Of a stretch of 64,000 bases of DNA, positions 46,214 through 56,187 are shown in pieces; the stretch's first letter is position 1, and each line of letters starts with the position of its first letter. Position numbers and translations under genes: made by a program. The stretch lies in contig NZ_QYBC01000004.1 in NCBI RefSeq assembly GCF_004137085.1, positions 62,001 through 126,000 on the forward strand, read 5' to 3'. The notes below the pieces were generated by a model that saw nothing but the letters and a program-made list of their open reading frames with translations, did no database searches and was not told the DNA's origin. The DNA comes from Lichenibacterium ramalinae. GTDB taxonomy: Bacteria > Pseudomonadota > Alphaproteobacteria > Rhizobiales > Beijerinckiaceae.

Positions 46214-46453
46214 ATGAGCGATGTCGAAGAGCGCGTGAAGAAGATCGTCGTCGAACACCTGGGCGTTGAACCCGACAAGGTCGTCGACAACGCCAACTTC
46301 ATCGATGACCTCGGGGCCGACTCGCTCGACACGGTCGAACTGGTCATGGCCTTCGAGGAAGAGTTCGGCGTGGAAATCCCGGACGATGCCGCCGAAACGA
46401 TCGTGACGGTCGGGGACGCGGTCCGTTTCCTCGAGAAGAACAAGAAGTCCTGA
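46214..46453 (+). CDS. acpP: acyl carrier protein
   Basis: 79-residue acidic four-helix carrier of growing acyl chains. Ser37 in [12 protein letters not shown] receives the 4'-phosphopantetheine arm. All family landmarks are present. ATG follows an AGGAATATCCAAG stretch with an AGGA site. Central to the fab cluster. Confidence 0.98.
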   Translation: MSDVEERVKKIVVEHLGVEPDKVVDNANFIDDLGADSLDTVELVMAFEEEFGVEIPDDAAETIVTVGDAVRFLEKNKKS

Positions 46454-46667
46454 GCCGCGGACGCGCCCGTCCCGCCCGGCCCCCGAGGGGCGGCGGGGCA
46501 GGGCGCTCCCGGCGGACGCGGTGGTGAAGGCCTCCGCGGGCTGACCTCCGAGGAAACGCCAGCGATCCGATCCGGCTCCGCCGCCCTGCGGCGAGCGGCC
46601 GGCCCGGCGACCGGTTCCATGGGGAGACTCCAGCCCGGAGGCCCGTCAAGGGTTGAGGGTGGGCAGA

Positions 46668-47942
46668 GTGAACGCAACGCGACGCGTCGTCATCACCGGC
46701 ATCGGACTGGTGACGCCCCTGGGCGGCAACGCCGAAACGACCTGGCGCCGGCTGATCGCCGGGGAGAGTGGCGCGGCCCTCGTGGACGCGTTCAAGGTCG
46801 ACGATCTCCCCTGCCGCATCGCCTGCATGGTGCCGCGCGGGCCGACGGACGAGGGCAAGTTCAATCCCGACGATTGGATGGAGCCCAAGGAACAGCGCAA
46901 GGTCGACGACTTCATCCTCTACGCCGTCAGCGCCGCCACACAGGCGCTGTCCGACGCCGGTTGGGCTCCCTCCACCTACGAGGAGCAGATCGAGACCGGC
47001 GTGATGATCGGCTCCGGCATCGGCGGCCTCGGCGGCATCAACGACGCCGCCCTCCTGGTCGGCGAAAAGGGTCCGCGGCGTCTGTCCCCGTTCTTCATCC
47101 CGGGCCGTCTCATCAACCTCGCCGGGGGCTATGTCTCCATTCGCCATGGGCTGAAAGGCCCCAACCACGCGGTCGTGACGGCCTGCTCGACCGGCGCCCA
47201 CGCCATCGGCGACGCGGCCCGCCTCATCCAGTGGGGCGATGCCGAAGTCATGGTGGCGGGCGGCACGGAATCCGCCGTCAACCGGCTCGGCTTCGCGGGC
47301 TTCTGCGCCTGCCGCGCCCTGTCGACCGGCTTCAACGACACGCCCACGCGCGCGTCCCGCCCCTACGACCGCGACCGGGACGGCTTCGTCATGGGCGAGG
47401 GCGCCGGCATGGTGGTGCTGGAAAACTACGAGCATGCCGTGGCCCGAGGCGCCCGCATCTACGCCGAGGTGATCGGCTACGGCATGTCGGGCGACGCCTA
47501 TCACATCACGGCGCCCTCGGAATCGGGCGACGGCGCGTTCCGCTGCATGTCGGCGGCGCTGAAGCGGGCCGGCATCGCCCCCTCGGACCTCGACTACGTC
47601 AATGCCCACGGCACGTCGACGCCGCTCGGCGACGAGATCGAACTCGGGGCCCTGCAGCGGGTGCTCGGCGATGCCGCGGCGGGCGTCGCCATGTCGTCGA
47701 CCAAATCCGCCATCGGCCACCTGCTCGGCGCCGCCGGCTCCGTCGAGGCCATCTTCTGCGCGCTCGCCATGCGGGACAGCATCCTGCCGCCGACGCTGAA
47801 CCTCGACAACCCGTCCGTCGACACGCCGATCGACCTCGTCCCCCACGTCGCCAAGCCGCGGCGCGTCGACGTCGCGCTGTCGAACTCCTTCGGTTTCGGC
47901 GGCACTAACGCCTCGTTGGTCATGCGCAAGGTCGAGGCCTGA
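46668..47942 (+). CDS. fabF: 3-oxoacyl-[ACP] synthase II
   Basis: Condensing enzyme of fatty acid elongation. 424 residues from GTG 46668, which follows GAGGG by eight bases; TTG 46653 would add five residues. The catalytic Cys173 lies in VTACSTGAHA, with the two histidines in NAHGTSTP and IGHLLGAAG. Typical FabF length. Follows acpP by 214 bases without a visible element other than GC-rich pairing. Confidence 0.96.
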   Translation: MNATRRVVITGIGLVTPLGGNAETTWRRLIAGESGAALVDAFKVDDLPCRIACMVPRGPTDEGKFNPDDWMEPKEQRKVDDFILYAVSAATQALSDAGWAPSTYEEQIETGVMIGSGIGGLGGINDAALLVGEKGPRRLSPFFIPGRLINLAGGYVSIRHGLKGPNHAVVTACSTGAHAIGDAARLIQWGDAEVMVAGGTESAVNRLGFAGFCACRALSTGFNDTPTRASRPYDRDRDGFVMGEGAGMVVLENYEHAVARGARIYAEVIGYGMSGDAYHITAPSESGDGAFRCMSAALKRAGIAPSDLDYVNAHGTSTPLGDEIELGALQRVLGDAAAGVAMSSTKSAIGHLLGAAGSVEAIFCALAMRDSILPPTLNLDNPSVDTPIDLVPHVAKPRRVDVALSNSFGFGGTNASLVMRKVEA

Positions 47943-48114
47943 GCCTCGACCCGGAGGGCGTGGTGCTCGGGCGCCGAATGAGGTAGGATGCCGTCGGTCT
48001 GGCGGACCGCGGGCGGCGGCCGGGCCGGATGCGGCACGCGGCAGATCGGCGGCAGGACGGCGCGGCACAGCCTGCCGCGCGTCGTGCGCCACCACAGCGA
48101 CGGCGGACGAGCAG

Positions 48115-49923
48115 ATGGCCGAAGGCCCCAACTCCAGCGACGGTGAGACGAGGCCGCCGGATCGCGACGATCCGACGCCCGGTGCGCGTCGCAACCTCAT
48201 GTCGCCCGGCGAGGCGCTCCAGCCCGACGTCGCGCCCCCGCCGCCGCCGGGGCCCCGCAAGGCGCGGCCCATCGTGGCGACGGTGAGCGGCGTCCTGTCG
48301 TTCCTCGGCATCGCGGCCGTGGCGGGCATCATCCTGGTGTCGCTCGCCGTGCAGCGCATCGGCGCGCCCGGGCCGCTGCCGGCCGACAAGGTCGTCATCA
48401 TCGCGCCCGGCACCGATGTCGGCGAGATCATCGGCCAGCTCGAACAGGAAGGCGTGATCGACAGCGCCCCGCTGATGACCGGCACGCTCTATGCCGAGGG
48501 CGACCGCAGCAAGATCAAGGCGGGCGAATACCTGTTCAAGCAGAGCGCCAGCCTGCGCGAGGTCATCGACACGCTGGTGAGCGGCAAGCAGATCCTGCAC
48601 GCCATCACCATCCCGGAAGGCCTGACCAGCGAACAGATCTGCGACCGGCTGAAGGCCGACGACGTCCTCCAGGGCGAGATCCGCGCGGTCCCCAAGGAGG
48701 GCACGCTGATGCCCGACACGTTCAAGTTCGCCCGCGGCACGACGCGCGAGCAACTCCTGCGCACCATGGCGCAGGAACAGAAGAAGGTCGTGGCCGAGGC
48801 CTGGGCCCATCGCGCCCAGGACACCACGATCAAATCCCCCTACGAGATGGTCACGCTCGCCTCGATCGTCGAGAAGGAGACCGGCAAGGCCGACGAGCGC
48901 CCGCGCGTGGCCGGCGTCTTCGTGAACCGCCTCACCAAAGGCATCCCGCTCCAGTCCGACCCCACCATCGTCTACGGGCTCGTCGGCGGCAAGGCGACGC
49001 TGGGCCGGGGCATCCTCAAGAGCGAGATCGAGCAGAAGACGCCCTATAACACCTACGCCATCGCCGGGCTGCCGCCGGGGCCGATCTGCAACCCCGGCCG
49101 CGCCGCGATGGAGGCCGTGGCGACGCCGTCGCGCACCCGGGACATCTACTTCGTGGCCGACGGCACGGGCGGCCATGCCTTCGCCGAAACGCTGGACCAG
49201 CATCGCGCCAATGTTCAGCGCTGGCGCCAGATCGAGAAGGACGCCAAGGACAAGCTGTCGCCGGACCTCGACAAGGCGCTCGGCGCCGGCCCGGCCGGCA
49301 CGCCCGCCGCCGCGCCGAAGCAGCGCAGCGACGCGGCCCCCGCGGTGCCGGTCTATGGCGCGCTCACGGGGCGCTTCGAGAGCGTGGCGGCCGGGCCGAC
49401 GGGGCCGAAGGGGCTGCTGGCCGCCATGGCACCGCCGTCGATCGCGTTGGGCGACGGCGGCGACGCGTCGACGCGCTTCGCGCCGCCCTCGCCGGACCAG
49501 ACGGCTTCGCTCGACCCGGACGGACCCGGCGACACGGCCGCCGCCCCCACGGACAGCAATGCCTTCTTCGGGGTCGGGGCCGGCACCTCGACTGTCGCCG
49601 ACGTCGGCCGGGCGAGCGGCCTCACCTTCCCGGTCTCGGCGGCGCAGCGCGCCGACGAGAAGGCCCGGGCGGCCCGTTACGGCACGGCCACCGGCCCCGA
49701 CAGCCTTCCGCTGTCCGCGGAGGTCGTCAGCGCCGATCAGGGAGCGTCCCTCGCCCCCAACCGGCCCGCGCCTGGCAGAGGGCGGGTGGTCGACGCCTCC
49801 GAAGGCACGAAGCTCGACCCCCTGCTCGACAAGAGCTACGACCTGATGTCGGCCAAGACCGTGCCGAGCTTCGCGCCCCCGCCCGGGGCCGCCCCGGCGC
49901 GCCGCGCCGCCGCGGTCCGCTGA
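48115..49923 (+). CDS. mltG: endolytic murein transglycosylase MltG
   Basis: A 602-residue lytic transglycosylase that cuts nascent glycan strands, setting their length. Cytoplasmic Pro-rich N-terminus, one membrane helix (about 54-78), a LysM-like subdomain and the YceG catalytic domain with Glu253 in SIVEKETG. About 210 C-terminal residues beyond the usual end (from about 390) are Ala/Pro/Gly-rich and probably disordered. Typical placement after fabF in alphaproteobacteria. The next gene starts one base after its stop. Confidence 0.94.
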   Translation: MAEGPNSSDGETRPPDRDDPTPGARRNLMSPGEALQPDVAPPPPPGPRKARPIVATVSGVLSFLGIAAVAGIILVSLAVQRIGAPGPLPADKVVIIAPGTDVGEIIGQLEQEGVIDSAPLMTGTLYAEGDRSKIKAGEYLFKQSASLREVIDTLVSGKQILHAITIPEGLTSEQICDRLKADDVLQGEIRAVPKEGTLMPDTFKFARGTTREQLLRTMAQEQKKVVAEAWAHRAQDTTIKSPYEMVTLASIVEKETGKADERPRVAGVFVNRLTKGIPLQSDPTIVYGLVGGKATLGRGILKSEIEQKTPYNTYAIAGLPPGPICNPGRAAMEAVATPSRTRDIYFVADGTGGHAFAETLDQHRANVQRWRQIEKDAKDKLSPDLDKALGAGPAGTPAAAPKQRSDAAPAVPVYGALTGRFESVAAGPTGPKGLLAAMAPPSIALGDGGDASTRFAPPSPDQTASLDPDGPGDTAAAPTDSNAFFGVGAGTSTVADVGRASGLTFPVSAAQRADEKARAARYGTATGPDSLPLSAEVVSADQGASLAPNRPAPGRGRVVDASEGTKLDPLLDKSYDLMSAKTVPSFAPPPGAAPARRAAAVR

Positions 49924-49924
49924 C

Positions 49925-50833
49925 ATGCCGGGACACGGCGGGACCCGGCAGGCGCGCCTGTCCAGCATGACGGGCTATGCGCGCAGCTCCGGCCAGGTCG
50001 GGGCCGCGAGCTGGAGCTGGGAACTCAAGTCCGTCAACGGCAAGGGACTGGAACTGCGGCTGCGGCTGCCGCCCGGTCTGGACGCGCTCGACGCGCCCTC
50101 GCGCGCCCGGCTGGCCGGCCGGCTGACGCGCGGCACCATCCAGGTGGGCCTCACCCTCCAGCGCCCCCGCCCCGAGCAATCCATCCGCATCGACGAGGCC
50201 AAGCTCGCCGCCCTGGTCGCCGCCGTGGCGGGCCTCGCCCTGCCGCCCAGCATTGCGCCGGCCACGCTCGACGGCCTGCTGGCCCTGCCCGGGATCGTGG
50301 AGGTGACGGAACGCGCCGAGGAGACCGGCGACACGCTGGTGCCGGCCGTGCTGGCGGGTCTCGACGCGGCGCTGGACTCGCTCTGCGCCATGCGGGCCGG
50401 TGAGGGGGAGGCGCTGGGCGGCATCCTGTCGGATCGCCTGTCCGGCATCGCCCGGCTGATCGCGTCCGCCGATGCCGTGCCCGGCCGCATGCCCGAAGCC
50501 GTCCGCGGGCGCCTCGCCCGCCGCGTGGCGGAGCTGTCCGGCGCCGTCCCGGGGCTGGACCCGGTGCGCCTGCACCAGGAAGCCGTGCTGCTCGCCGCCA
50601 AGGCCGACGTGCGCGAGGAGCTCGACCGCCTCGCCCTGCACCGGTCCGCCGCGGCGGCGCTGCTGGCGGAGGGCGGTGCCGTCGGGCGCCGGCTCGACTT
50701 CCTCGCCCAGGAGCTCGGGCGGGAAGCCGGGACGCTCTGCGCCAAGTCGAACGACGCTGACCTCACCGCCATCGGTCTCGCGCTGCGGACCGAGATCGAG
50801 CAATTCCGAGAGCAGGTGCAGAACCTGGAATGA
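49925..50833 (+). CDS. YicC/YloC family endoribonuclease
   Basis: A 302-residue member of the YicC family, now known to be endoribonucleases acting on small RNAs and mRNA. The N-terminal SSMTGYARSSG and WELKSVNGKGLELRLRLP (trimmed) and the C-terminal GRRLDFLAQELGREAGTLCAKS signatures are all present. ATG 49925; the family usually begins near SSMTGYAR, so some N-terminal residues may be extra. Its stop overlaps gmk (ATGA). Confidence 0.94.
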   Translation: MPGHGGTRQARLSSMTGYARSSGQVGAASWSWELKSVNGKGLELRLRLPPGLDALDAPSRARLAGRLTRGTIQVGLTLQRPRPEQSIRIDEAKLAALVAAVAGLALPPSIAPATLDGLLALPGIVEVTERAEETGDTLVPAVLAGLDAALDSLCAMRAGEGEALGGILSDRLSGIARLIASADAVPGRMPEAVRGRLARRVAELSGAVPGLDPVRLHQEAVLLAAKADVREELDRLALHRSAAAALLAEGGAVGRRLDFLAQELGREAGTLCAKSNDADLTAIGLALRTEIEQFREQVQNLE

Positions 50834-51501
50834 GCGTGACCATGCCCATCGACGGGACCTCCGCCGCCTTGCCGCCGCGGCGCGGTCTGATGCTGATCCT
50901 GTCGTCGCCGTCCGGAGCCGGCAAGACGACGCTGACCCGCATGCTGCTGCAGATGGCCGACATCGACCTCACCCTGTCGGTCTCGGTGACGACGCGGCCG
51001 CGGCGACAGAGCGAGGTGGACGGCGTCCACTACCACTTCCTCACCCAGGACCGGTTCCGCGAACTGCGGGACGCGGGCGAACTGCTCGAATGGGCCGAAG
51101 TCCACGGCAATTTCTACGGCACGCCCAAGGGGCCGGTCGACGCGCTGCTGCGTGACGGGCGCGACGTCCTCTTCGACATCGACTACCAGGGCACGCAGCA
51201 GATCCGCGGACGGGCCCGCGACGACGTGGCGACCATCTTCATCCTGCCGCCCTCCATGCGCGAGCTGCGCGCCCGGCTGGAGCGGCGCGCCGAGGACAAG
51301 CCCGACGTCATCGCCCGGCGCCTCGAGGCGGCCCGCAACGAGATCACGCGCTGGACGCTCTACGATTACGTCCTCGTCAACGACGACCTGCAGCGCACGC
51401 TGCGGGACGTGGTCGCCATCCTGTCGGCCGAGCGCCTGCGGCGGCTGCGGACCGAACCCGCCGTGGCGGGCTTCGTGGCGGCGCTGGCCGCCGAAGGCTG
51501 A
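50830..51501 (+). CDS. gmk: guanylate kinase
   Basis: Phosphorylates GMP to GDP. 223 residues with P-loop SSPSGAGKTT at 25-34, TTRPRRQSEVDGVHYHFL GMP-binding region and VLFDIDYQGTQQIR. ATG 50830 overlaps the yicC-type gene. It is convergent with rsmA, with only 20 bases between stops. Confidence 0.97.
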   Translation: MSVTMPIDGTSAALPPRRGLMLILSSPSGAGKTTLTRMLLQMADIDLTLSVSVTTRPRRQSEVDGVHYHFLTQDRFRELRDAGELLEWAEVHGNFYGTPKGPVDALLRDGRDVLFDIDYQGTQQIRGRARDDVATIFILPPSMRELRARLERRAEDKPDVIARRLEAARNEITRWTLYDYVLVNDDLQRTLRDVVAILSAERLRRLRTEPAVAGFVAALAAEG

Positions 51502-51521
51502 CGGCGCCGCTCGCCGAAGCG

Positions 51522-52415
51522 TCAATCGTTCGGGGTGGCGGGCGGCAGGGGCTCGGCCCCGTCGGCCAGGCGGGCCAGGGTCACGAAGTCCGCCACCGTC
51601 AGGGTTTCGGCCCGGGCCGTGCCGGCGATGCCGGCCCGCTCCAGCAGGGCGGCCGCGTCCACGCTGCCGGCCGGCGTCGCCAGCCCCTTCAGCGACTGGC
51701 GCAGCATCTTGCGGCGCTGTCCGAAGGCCGCGGCCGTGACGCGCGACAGGCTCGCCACGCTGCAGGGCAGGGGCACCGGCCGGGGCACGAGCTCGACGAT
51801 GCTCGACAGGACCTTGGGCGGCGGCACGAAGTTGGACGGCGCCACGTCGAACAGGATGCGGGCGCGGGTGCGCCAGCCGCAGAGCACGCCGAGGCGGCCG
51901 TAGTCGGCCCGCTCCTGCGGCGTCGCCACGATGCGTTCGGCGACCTCGCGCTGGAACATCAGCACCATCCGGTCGAACCAGGGCGGCCAGGGCTCGGCCT
52001 CGATCCACCCCGTCAGTAGCGGCGTTGCGACGTTGTAGGGCAGGTTGGCGACGATGCGCCAGGGCCGCCCGTCTGCCCGCACCGGCAGGCCGGACGGCAG
52101 CACGGCGAGCGCGTCGCCGGCGATGACGGTGAGGCGGCCGGGATAGCGCTCCGCGATGGCGGCCAGGGCCGGCAGGCAGCGCGGGTCGCGCTCCACCGCC
52201 ACGACCTCGGCGCCTTCGGCCAGCAAGGCGCGGGTGAGGCCGCCGGGTCCCGGCCCGACCTCCACCACCGGGACCCCGGCGAGGGGACCGGCCGCCCGGG
52301 CGATGCGGCCCGTGAGGTTGAGGTCGAAGAGAAAGTTCTGGCCCAGCGCCCGGCTGGGCTCGATCCCGCAGGCCTCGACGACATCGCGGAGCGGCGGCAG
52401 TCCATCATCGGTCAA
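51522..52415 (-). CDS. rsmA: 16S rRNA dimethyladenosine transferase
   Basis: Dimethylates the two adjacent adenines near the 3' end of 16S rRNA (KsgA). 297 residues; N-terminal [14 protein letters not shown] loop [10 protein letters not shown] at 50-59, catalytic NLPYN at 124-128 and the C-terminal helical domain. Last gene of the lptF-lptG-lptD-surA-rsmA operon. pdxA, which often precedes it, is absent. Confidence 0.97.
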   Translation of the reverse strand: MTDDGLPPLRDVVEACGIEPSRALGQNFLFDLNLTGRIARAAGPLAGVPVVEVGPGPGGLTRALLAEGAEVVAVERDPRCLPALAAIAERYPGRLTVIAGDALAVLPSGLPVRADGRPWRIVANLPYNVATPLLTGWIEAEPWPPWFDRMVLMFQREVAERIVATPQERADYGRLGVLCGWRTRARILFDVAPSNFVPPPKVLSSIVELVPRPVPLPCSVASLSRVTAAAFGQRRKMLRQSLKGLATPAGSVDAAALLERAGIAGTARAETLTVADFVTLARLADGAEPLPPATPND

Positions 52416-52452
52416 GGGGCTGGCGGCTCCCGCGCGGCCGGCGAAGCGCCGC

Positions 52453-53385
52453 TCAGTTCTTGCTGATCACGGCGGACTTGCGCAGGTCCCGGTACATCTG
52501 GGCCGATACCGCGACCAGCTTCTCGGCGATGAGGTTCTTCTGCACCTGCTCGTGCAGCGTCGTGTCGTCCTTGGCGTCGTCCTTGTCGCAGACCGCCACC
52601 ATCTCGACGCCGTTGGTGCTGCGGTCGGGCACCGTCAGCATGCCCCGCTGCGTTTCGGCCAGGACCTTGCGCAGGCCGGGGCTGAGCGCGTCGGAACTGC
52701 GGTTCATCGGCTCTTTCACGGCGACGTTGGGCAGCGAGCGGGCCAGCTGCAGGCCGGTCTCGCACCCGTCGAAGCGGTTGCGCAGCGCCTTGGCCTCGGC
52801 GATCCGGCTTTCCACGATGGCCGGCGTCGGGTTGACGGGCAGGACGAAGATCACCTGCTGGAGCCGGTAGTTGGTGACCTTGTCGGTGCCGCCCCTGGCG
52901 ATGGCGGCGGCGACCTCTTCTTCGGTGACGCCCACGCCCTTGTTGCGGGCCCGCACGAGGTTGTCCCACGCCGCCATGGACCGGAAATGCGATCGGATGG
53001 TTTCGAGGTCGATCTTGGCCTTGGCGGCACCCTGCGAGAAGGCCTGGGTGTCCATCTTCACCGCGGCGGAGGTCTTCTGCAGCACGGACGTGATGTCGCC
53101 GTCCGCCGCGTCGATGCCCCAGTGCCGGGCCTCGTCGTAGCGCAGGCGATCCGCCACCACGGCTTCCAACGCGTCGGCATGGGAGGCCGGCTTGTGCTCG
53201 AGCCGCAGGATCTTCTCGTATTCGGCGACGTCGAAGCTCGTGATCGGGTCGCCGTTGACGGCCGTGACGACGGCCTGAGCCGCCGCGGGCGACGCGCCGA
53301 GGCCGGCGCAGGCGCCCGCGGCGGCGAGAAGGATGGCGGCGCCGCGGACGGCGGCCGCGACGGAAGGATGGCGGTTCTGTTTCAC
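52453..53385 (-). CDS. SurA-like periplasmic chaperone / peptidyl-prolyl isomerase
   Basis: A 310-residue SurA-type protein assisting outer membrane protein folding. Signal peptide about 1-37 ([16 protein letters not shown], ending AAAQA), SurA N-terminal chaperone domain (about 38-160) and a parvulin-like domain ([11 protein letters not shown] onwards). GTG 53385 gives a normal signal; ATG 53436 would add 17 residues. It lies directly after lptD, whose folding depends on SurA in E. coli. Confidence 0.87.
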   Translation of the reverse strand: MKQNRHPSVAAAVRGAAILLAAAGACAGLGASPAAAQAVVTAVNGDPITSFDVAEYEKILRLEHKPASHADALEAVVADRLRYDEARHWGIDAADGDITSVLQKTSAAVKMDTQAFSQGAAKAKIDLETIRSHFRSMAAWDNLVRARNKGVGVTEEEVAAAIARGGTDKVTNYRLQQVIFVLPVNPTPAIVESRIAEAKALRNRFDGCETGLQLARSLPNVAVKEPMNRSSDALSPGLRKVLAETQRGMLTVPDRSTNGVEMVAVCDKDDAKDDTTLHEQVQKNLIAEKLVAVSAQMYRDLRKSAVISKN

Positions 53386-53452
53386 GAGGTTCGTCCGTCG
53401 CCCTTGGGTCCTGATGGAAACCGAGCCGCCACCCATCTCAAAAGAATGGCGA

Positions 53453-56053
53453 TTATTTGAACACGCCGTCCTGCACCGTGGAGGTCGAGCCGAGGTTCTG
53501 GTTGAGCTTGAAGTCCGCGAGGCTGCGGAGCGTCACGCTGAGCAGCACCGTCTGGTTGACGTTCTGGTCCGCCGCGGCGCCGGCGATGGAATCCGTGTAG
53601 GAGCGCGTGTAGCTCAGGCTCACCGTCGTGCAATCGTCCTGGTAGCCCAGGCCCGCCCCCAGGACGGCGATCTCCGGGTGGCCCGTCTTCAGGTCGTACT
53701 GGCGCGTGGTCAGGTCGTATTTGTAGGGATCGAGCTCCAGCGTCGCGCTGCCGTTGACGTAGTAGTGGTCGAGGAAGTCGAACCGTTCGCTGACCAGCAC
53801 GCCGGACCGGTCGTGGACGTAGCCGATGTCGGGCTGAGCGGCGTACTGGGAATATTGCAGGTTGGTGGTGGTGCCGAAGAACCGGGCATTGCCGATGAGA
53901 TCGATGACCTTGGTGTCGAAGGTCTTGCTGTCGAAGCGCCCCTTGGCCTCCACGGAGAAGTTCGACGTCGGCGCGACGAGCACGCGGCCGACGTAGTCCG
54001 ACCGGTCGGTTTCGAGCCCGGACTGCAGGCCCGTGTTCGACACGTCGGGGATCGCGAAGGAGTTGCGGCCCGCGATGGCATAGGACTGGCCGAACAGGGC
54101 GTTGACGTAGCCGCCCGTCGGGAACGTCATGGTGTATTGCGCGCCGGCATTGGCCCGCACGCCGCCTTCGACGCGGTCGTATCCCGAATATTTGTTCCAC
54201 TCGAACAGCGTCGTGTCGTCGAAGACGAGGCTTTGCGCGTCCTCGTTCGGCGTCTGCCCGGCCTTGGCGACATTGGGCCGGACGACCAGCTGGGCGATGG
54301 GCTCGAAGACCTGTCTCGACCAGCTCGTCGTGGCGAGGAACGGATAGCGGTATTCGAGGCCGACGCCCGGCACGATGTCGCCGCTGAGGTTCTCGTTATG
54401 CGTGCCGAAGAAGTTGGCCTGGTCGGCGTTGGCGATGGTGGACTGGCCGGACGCGCTGGTGAAGGTGAAGCTGTTCGACTCGTTGAGGTTCAGCCAGCGA
54501 CCGTCGGCCCGCACGAAGGCGAAGGGCTTCCACACTTCCCCGATCGGATCGATGAACTTGCGCTCCCACGAGACCTGGGTCGAGGCGCGCGTGTAGTCGC
54601 CGGCGATGCCGCGCATGAAGCAGGACGGCGGCTTGTAGTTCGGCAGGGCCGCGACCGGCGTCGAGGAGGACGGGCACACGTCGTAGAGCGAGAAGGCCGA
54701 GTCGAGCAGTCGCGTGCCGGTGGCCTGGTAGGCCGCCGCCGTGCGCGTCAGGCTGGTCAGGTTGACGTCGACCTTCACCTCGCCGCCCACGCCCGCCGTG
54801 GCATCGGGGGCGAGGCCGAAGGTGCGGTTGTAGTCGAGCGTCGGCAGCACCAGCGGCTGCTGCTTGTTGAAGTCGAACTGCGACAGGCCGACGATGCGGT
54901 AGCCCTGCAGGTTGAAGTAGCTGCGGTCGCCCTGGCCGGTCAGGTAGGCGGTGGAGATCGACTCCTTGATGTAGTCCGAGCCGAGGCTGGACGAGCGCAC
55001 GTTGTAGTCCTGGACGAAATACTTGTCGCTGAAGAGCGCGACGTCCCAGCCGTACTTCCAGTTCTGGTTGATGAAGAACTGGCCGTTGGATTCGACGGAG
55101 CCGCGGAACTGCCGGTTGCCGGTGCCGAAGGGCTGGGCGGCATAGGCTTTGGGGTCGAGTTGGTCGATGCCCGTCGCCAGCACCGAGTAGGATCCCGTGT
55201 CGAGGCGGTGACGCCACTCCGCCTCGCCGAAGAAGCCCTGCCGCGACAGGACGGTCGGCGTCAGGGTGAGGTCGTAGTTGGGCGCGATGTTCCAGAAGAA
55301 GGGCTGGGCGGCCCCGACGCCGAGGCGCGATTCCGTGATGTAGCGCGGCGGCAGGAAGCCGGTCTTGCGCGCCACGGTGGGGTCGGGTGCCGAGAAGTAC
55401 GGCACGTAGGCGATCGGCAGGCCGTAGAGTTCGAGGGTCGCATCCTCGAAGTAGATCATCTGCTCGTCCGCCTTGTGGACGATCTTCATGGCCTTCACCT
55501 GCCACAGCGGCGGGCGCTCGGGGTGGGCCGCGCAGGGCGCGCAGGCCGTGTAGGTGCCCTTCTCGAACGTGGTGGTCTCGCCCTCGCTGCGCTCGGCGCG
55601 CGGCGCCGTGAAGAAGGTCTTGTCCTTCGAGACGGTCGACAGGCTGTCGACGAAGCCGGTCTTGAAGTCGTCCGTCAGCTCGAACTTGTCGCTGTAGGTC
55701 GTGGAGCCGTCGGCCTCCGTCATCTTGGCGCGGCCGCTCGCGAAGACGCGATTGGAATTGCGGTCGTAGATGACCTTGTCGGCTTCGAGGACGCGGCCCT
55801 GGTAGTAGAGCTGCACGTTGCCGTCCGCCGACACGATGTTGGTGTCGCGGTTGTAGACCAGCTGCTTGGCCTCGACGAGCAGGCGGTCCTTCTTGGCCTC
55901 GGGCTGGGCGGCGGCCGCCGCGACCTGACCGGCGGGCGCGCCTTTGGGCGCACCTTGGGCTGCCGCGGGCTGCGGCGCCGTGCCCATGAAGGTCAGGGCC
56001 AGGATCGTGCAGGCGCAGGCCCGCAACGCCGATCCGCCCCGCACCGTCGCCAT
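53453..56053 (-). CDS. lptD: LPS assembly outer membrane protein LptD
   Basis: An 866-residue outer-membrane barrel that inserts lipopolysaccharide into the outer leaflet with LptE. Signal peptide about 10-33, an OstA/LptA-like jellyroll domain (LVEAKQLVYNRDTNIVSADGN trimmed) and the C-terminal barrel (about 300-866), ending in an aromatic-poor GVFK. Two cysteine pairs are visible (CAPC near 175, and later C residues). ATG 56053 is chosen. Downstream of lptG by 135 bases. Confidence 0.95.
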   Translation of the reverse strand: MATVRGGSALRACACTILALTFMGTAPQPAAAQGAPKGAPAGQVAAAAAQPEAKKDRLLVEAKQLVYNRDTNIVSADGNVQLYYQGRVLEADKVIYDRNSNRVFASGRAKMTEADGSTTYSDKFELTDDFKTGFVDSLSTVSKDKTFFTAPRAERSEGETTTFEKGTYTACAPCAAHPERPPLWQVKAMKIVHKADEQMIYFEDATLELYGLPIAYVPYFSAPDPTVARKTGFLPPRYITESRLGVGAAQPFFWNIAPNYDLTLTPTVLSRQGFFGEAEWRHRLDTGSYSVLATGIDQLDPKAYAAQPFGTGNRQFRGSVESNGQFFINQNWKYGWDVALFSDKYFVQDYNVRSSSLGSDYIKESISTAYLTGQGDRSYFNLQGYRIVGLSQFDFNKQQPLVLPTLDYNRTFGLAPDATAGVGGEVKVDVNLTSLTRTAAAYQATGTRLLDSAFSLYDVCPSSSTPVAALPNYKPPSCFMRGIAGDYTRASTQVSWERKFIDPIGEVWKPFAFVRADGRWLNLNESNSFTFTSASGQSTIANADQANFFGTHNENLSGDIVPGVGLEYRYPFLATTSWSRQVFEPIAQLVVRPNVAKAGQTPNEDAQSLVFDDTTLFEWNKYSGYDRVEGGVRANAGAQYTMTFPTGGYVNALFGQSYAIAGRNSFAIPDVSNTGLQSGLETDRSDYVGRVLVAPTSNFSVEAKGRFDSKTFDTKVIDLIGNARFFGTTTNLQYSQYAAQPDIGYVHDRSGVLVSERFDFLDHYYVNGSATLELDPYKYDLTTRQYDLKTGHPEIAVLGAGLGYQDDCTTVSLSYTRSYTDSIAGAAADQNVNQTVLLSVTLRSLADFKLNQNLGSTSTVQDGVFK

Positions 56054-56187
56054 GCTCGTCTCGATCAGGTGATCCACCACTGTCAGCTTCGTAAACCGAA
56101 TCGACGCCTGCGGCAGGGTGGTCCCCCGCAGGCGCCGACGCCGGGAAGGATTGGCCTCACACACGTCGGGGCCAGAACGCCGCCCCA

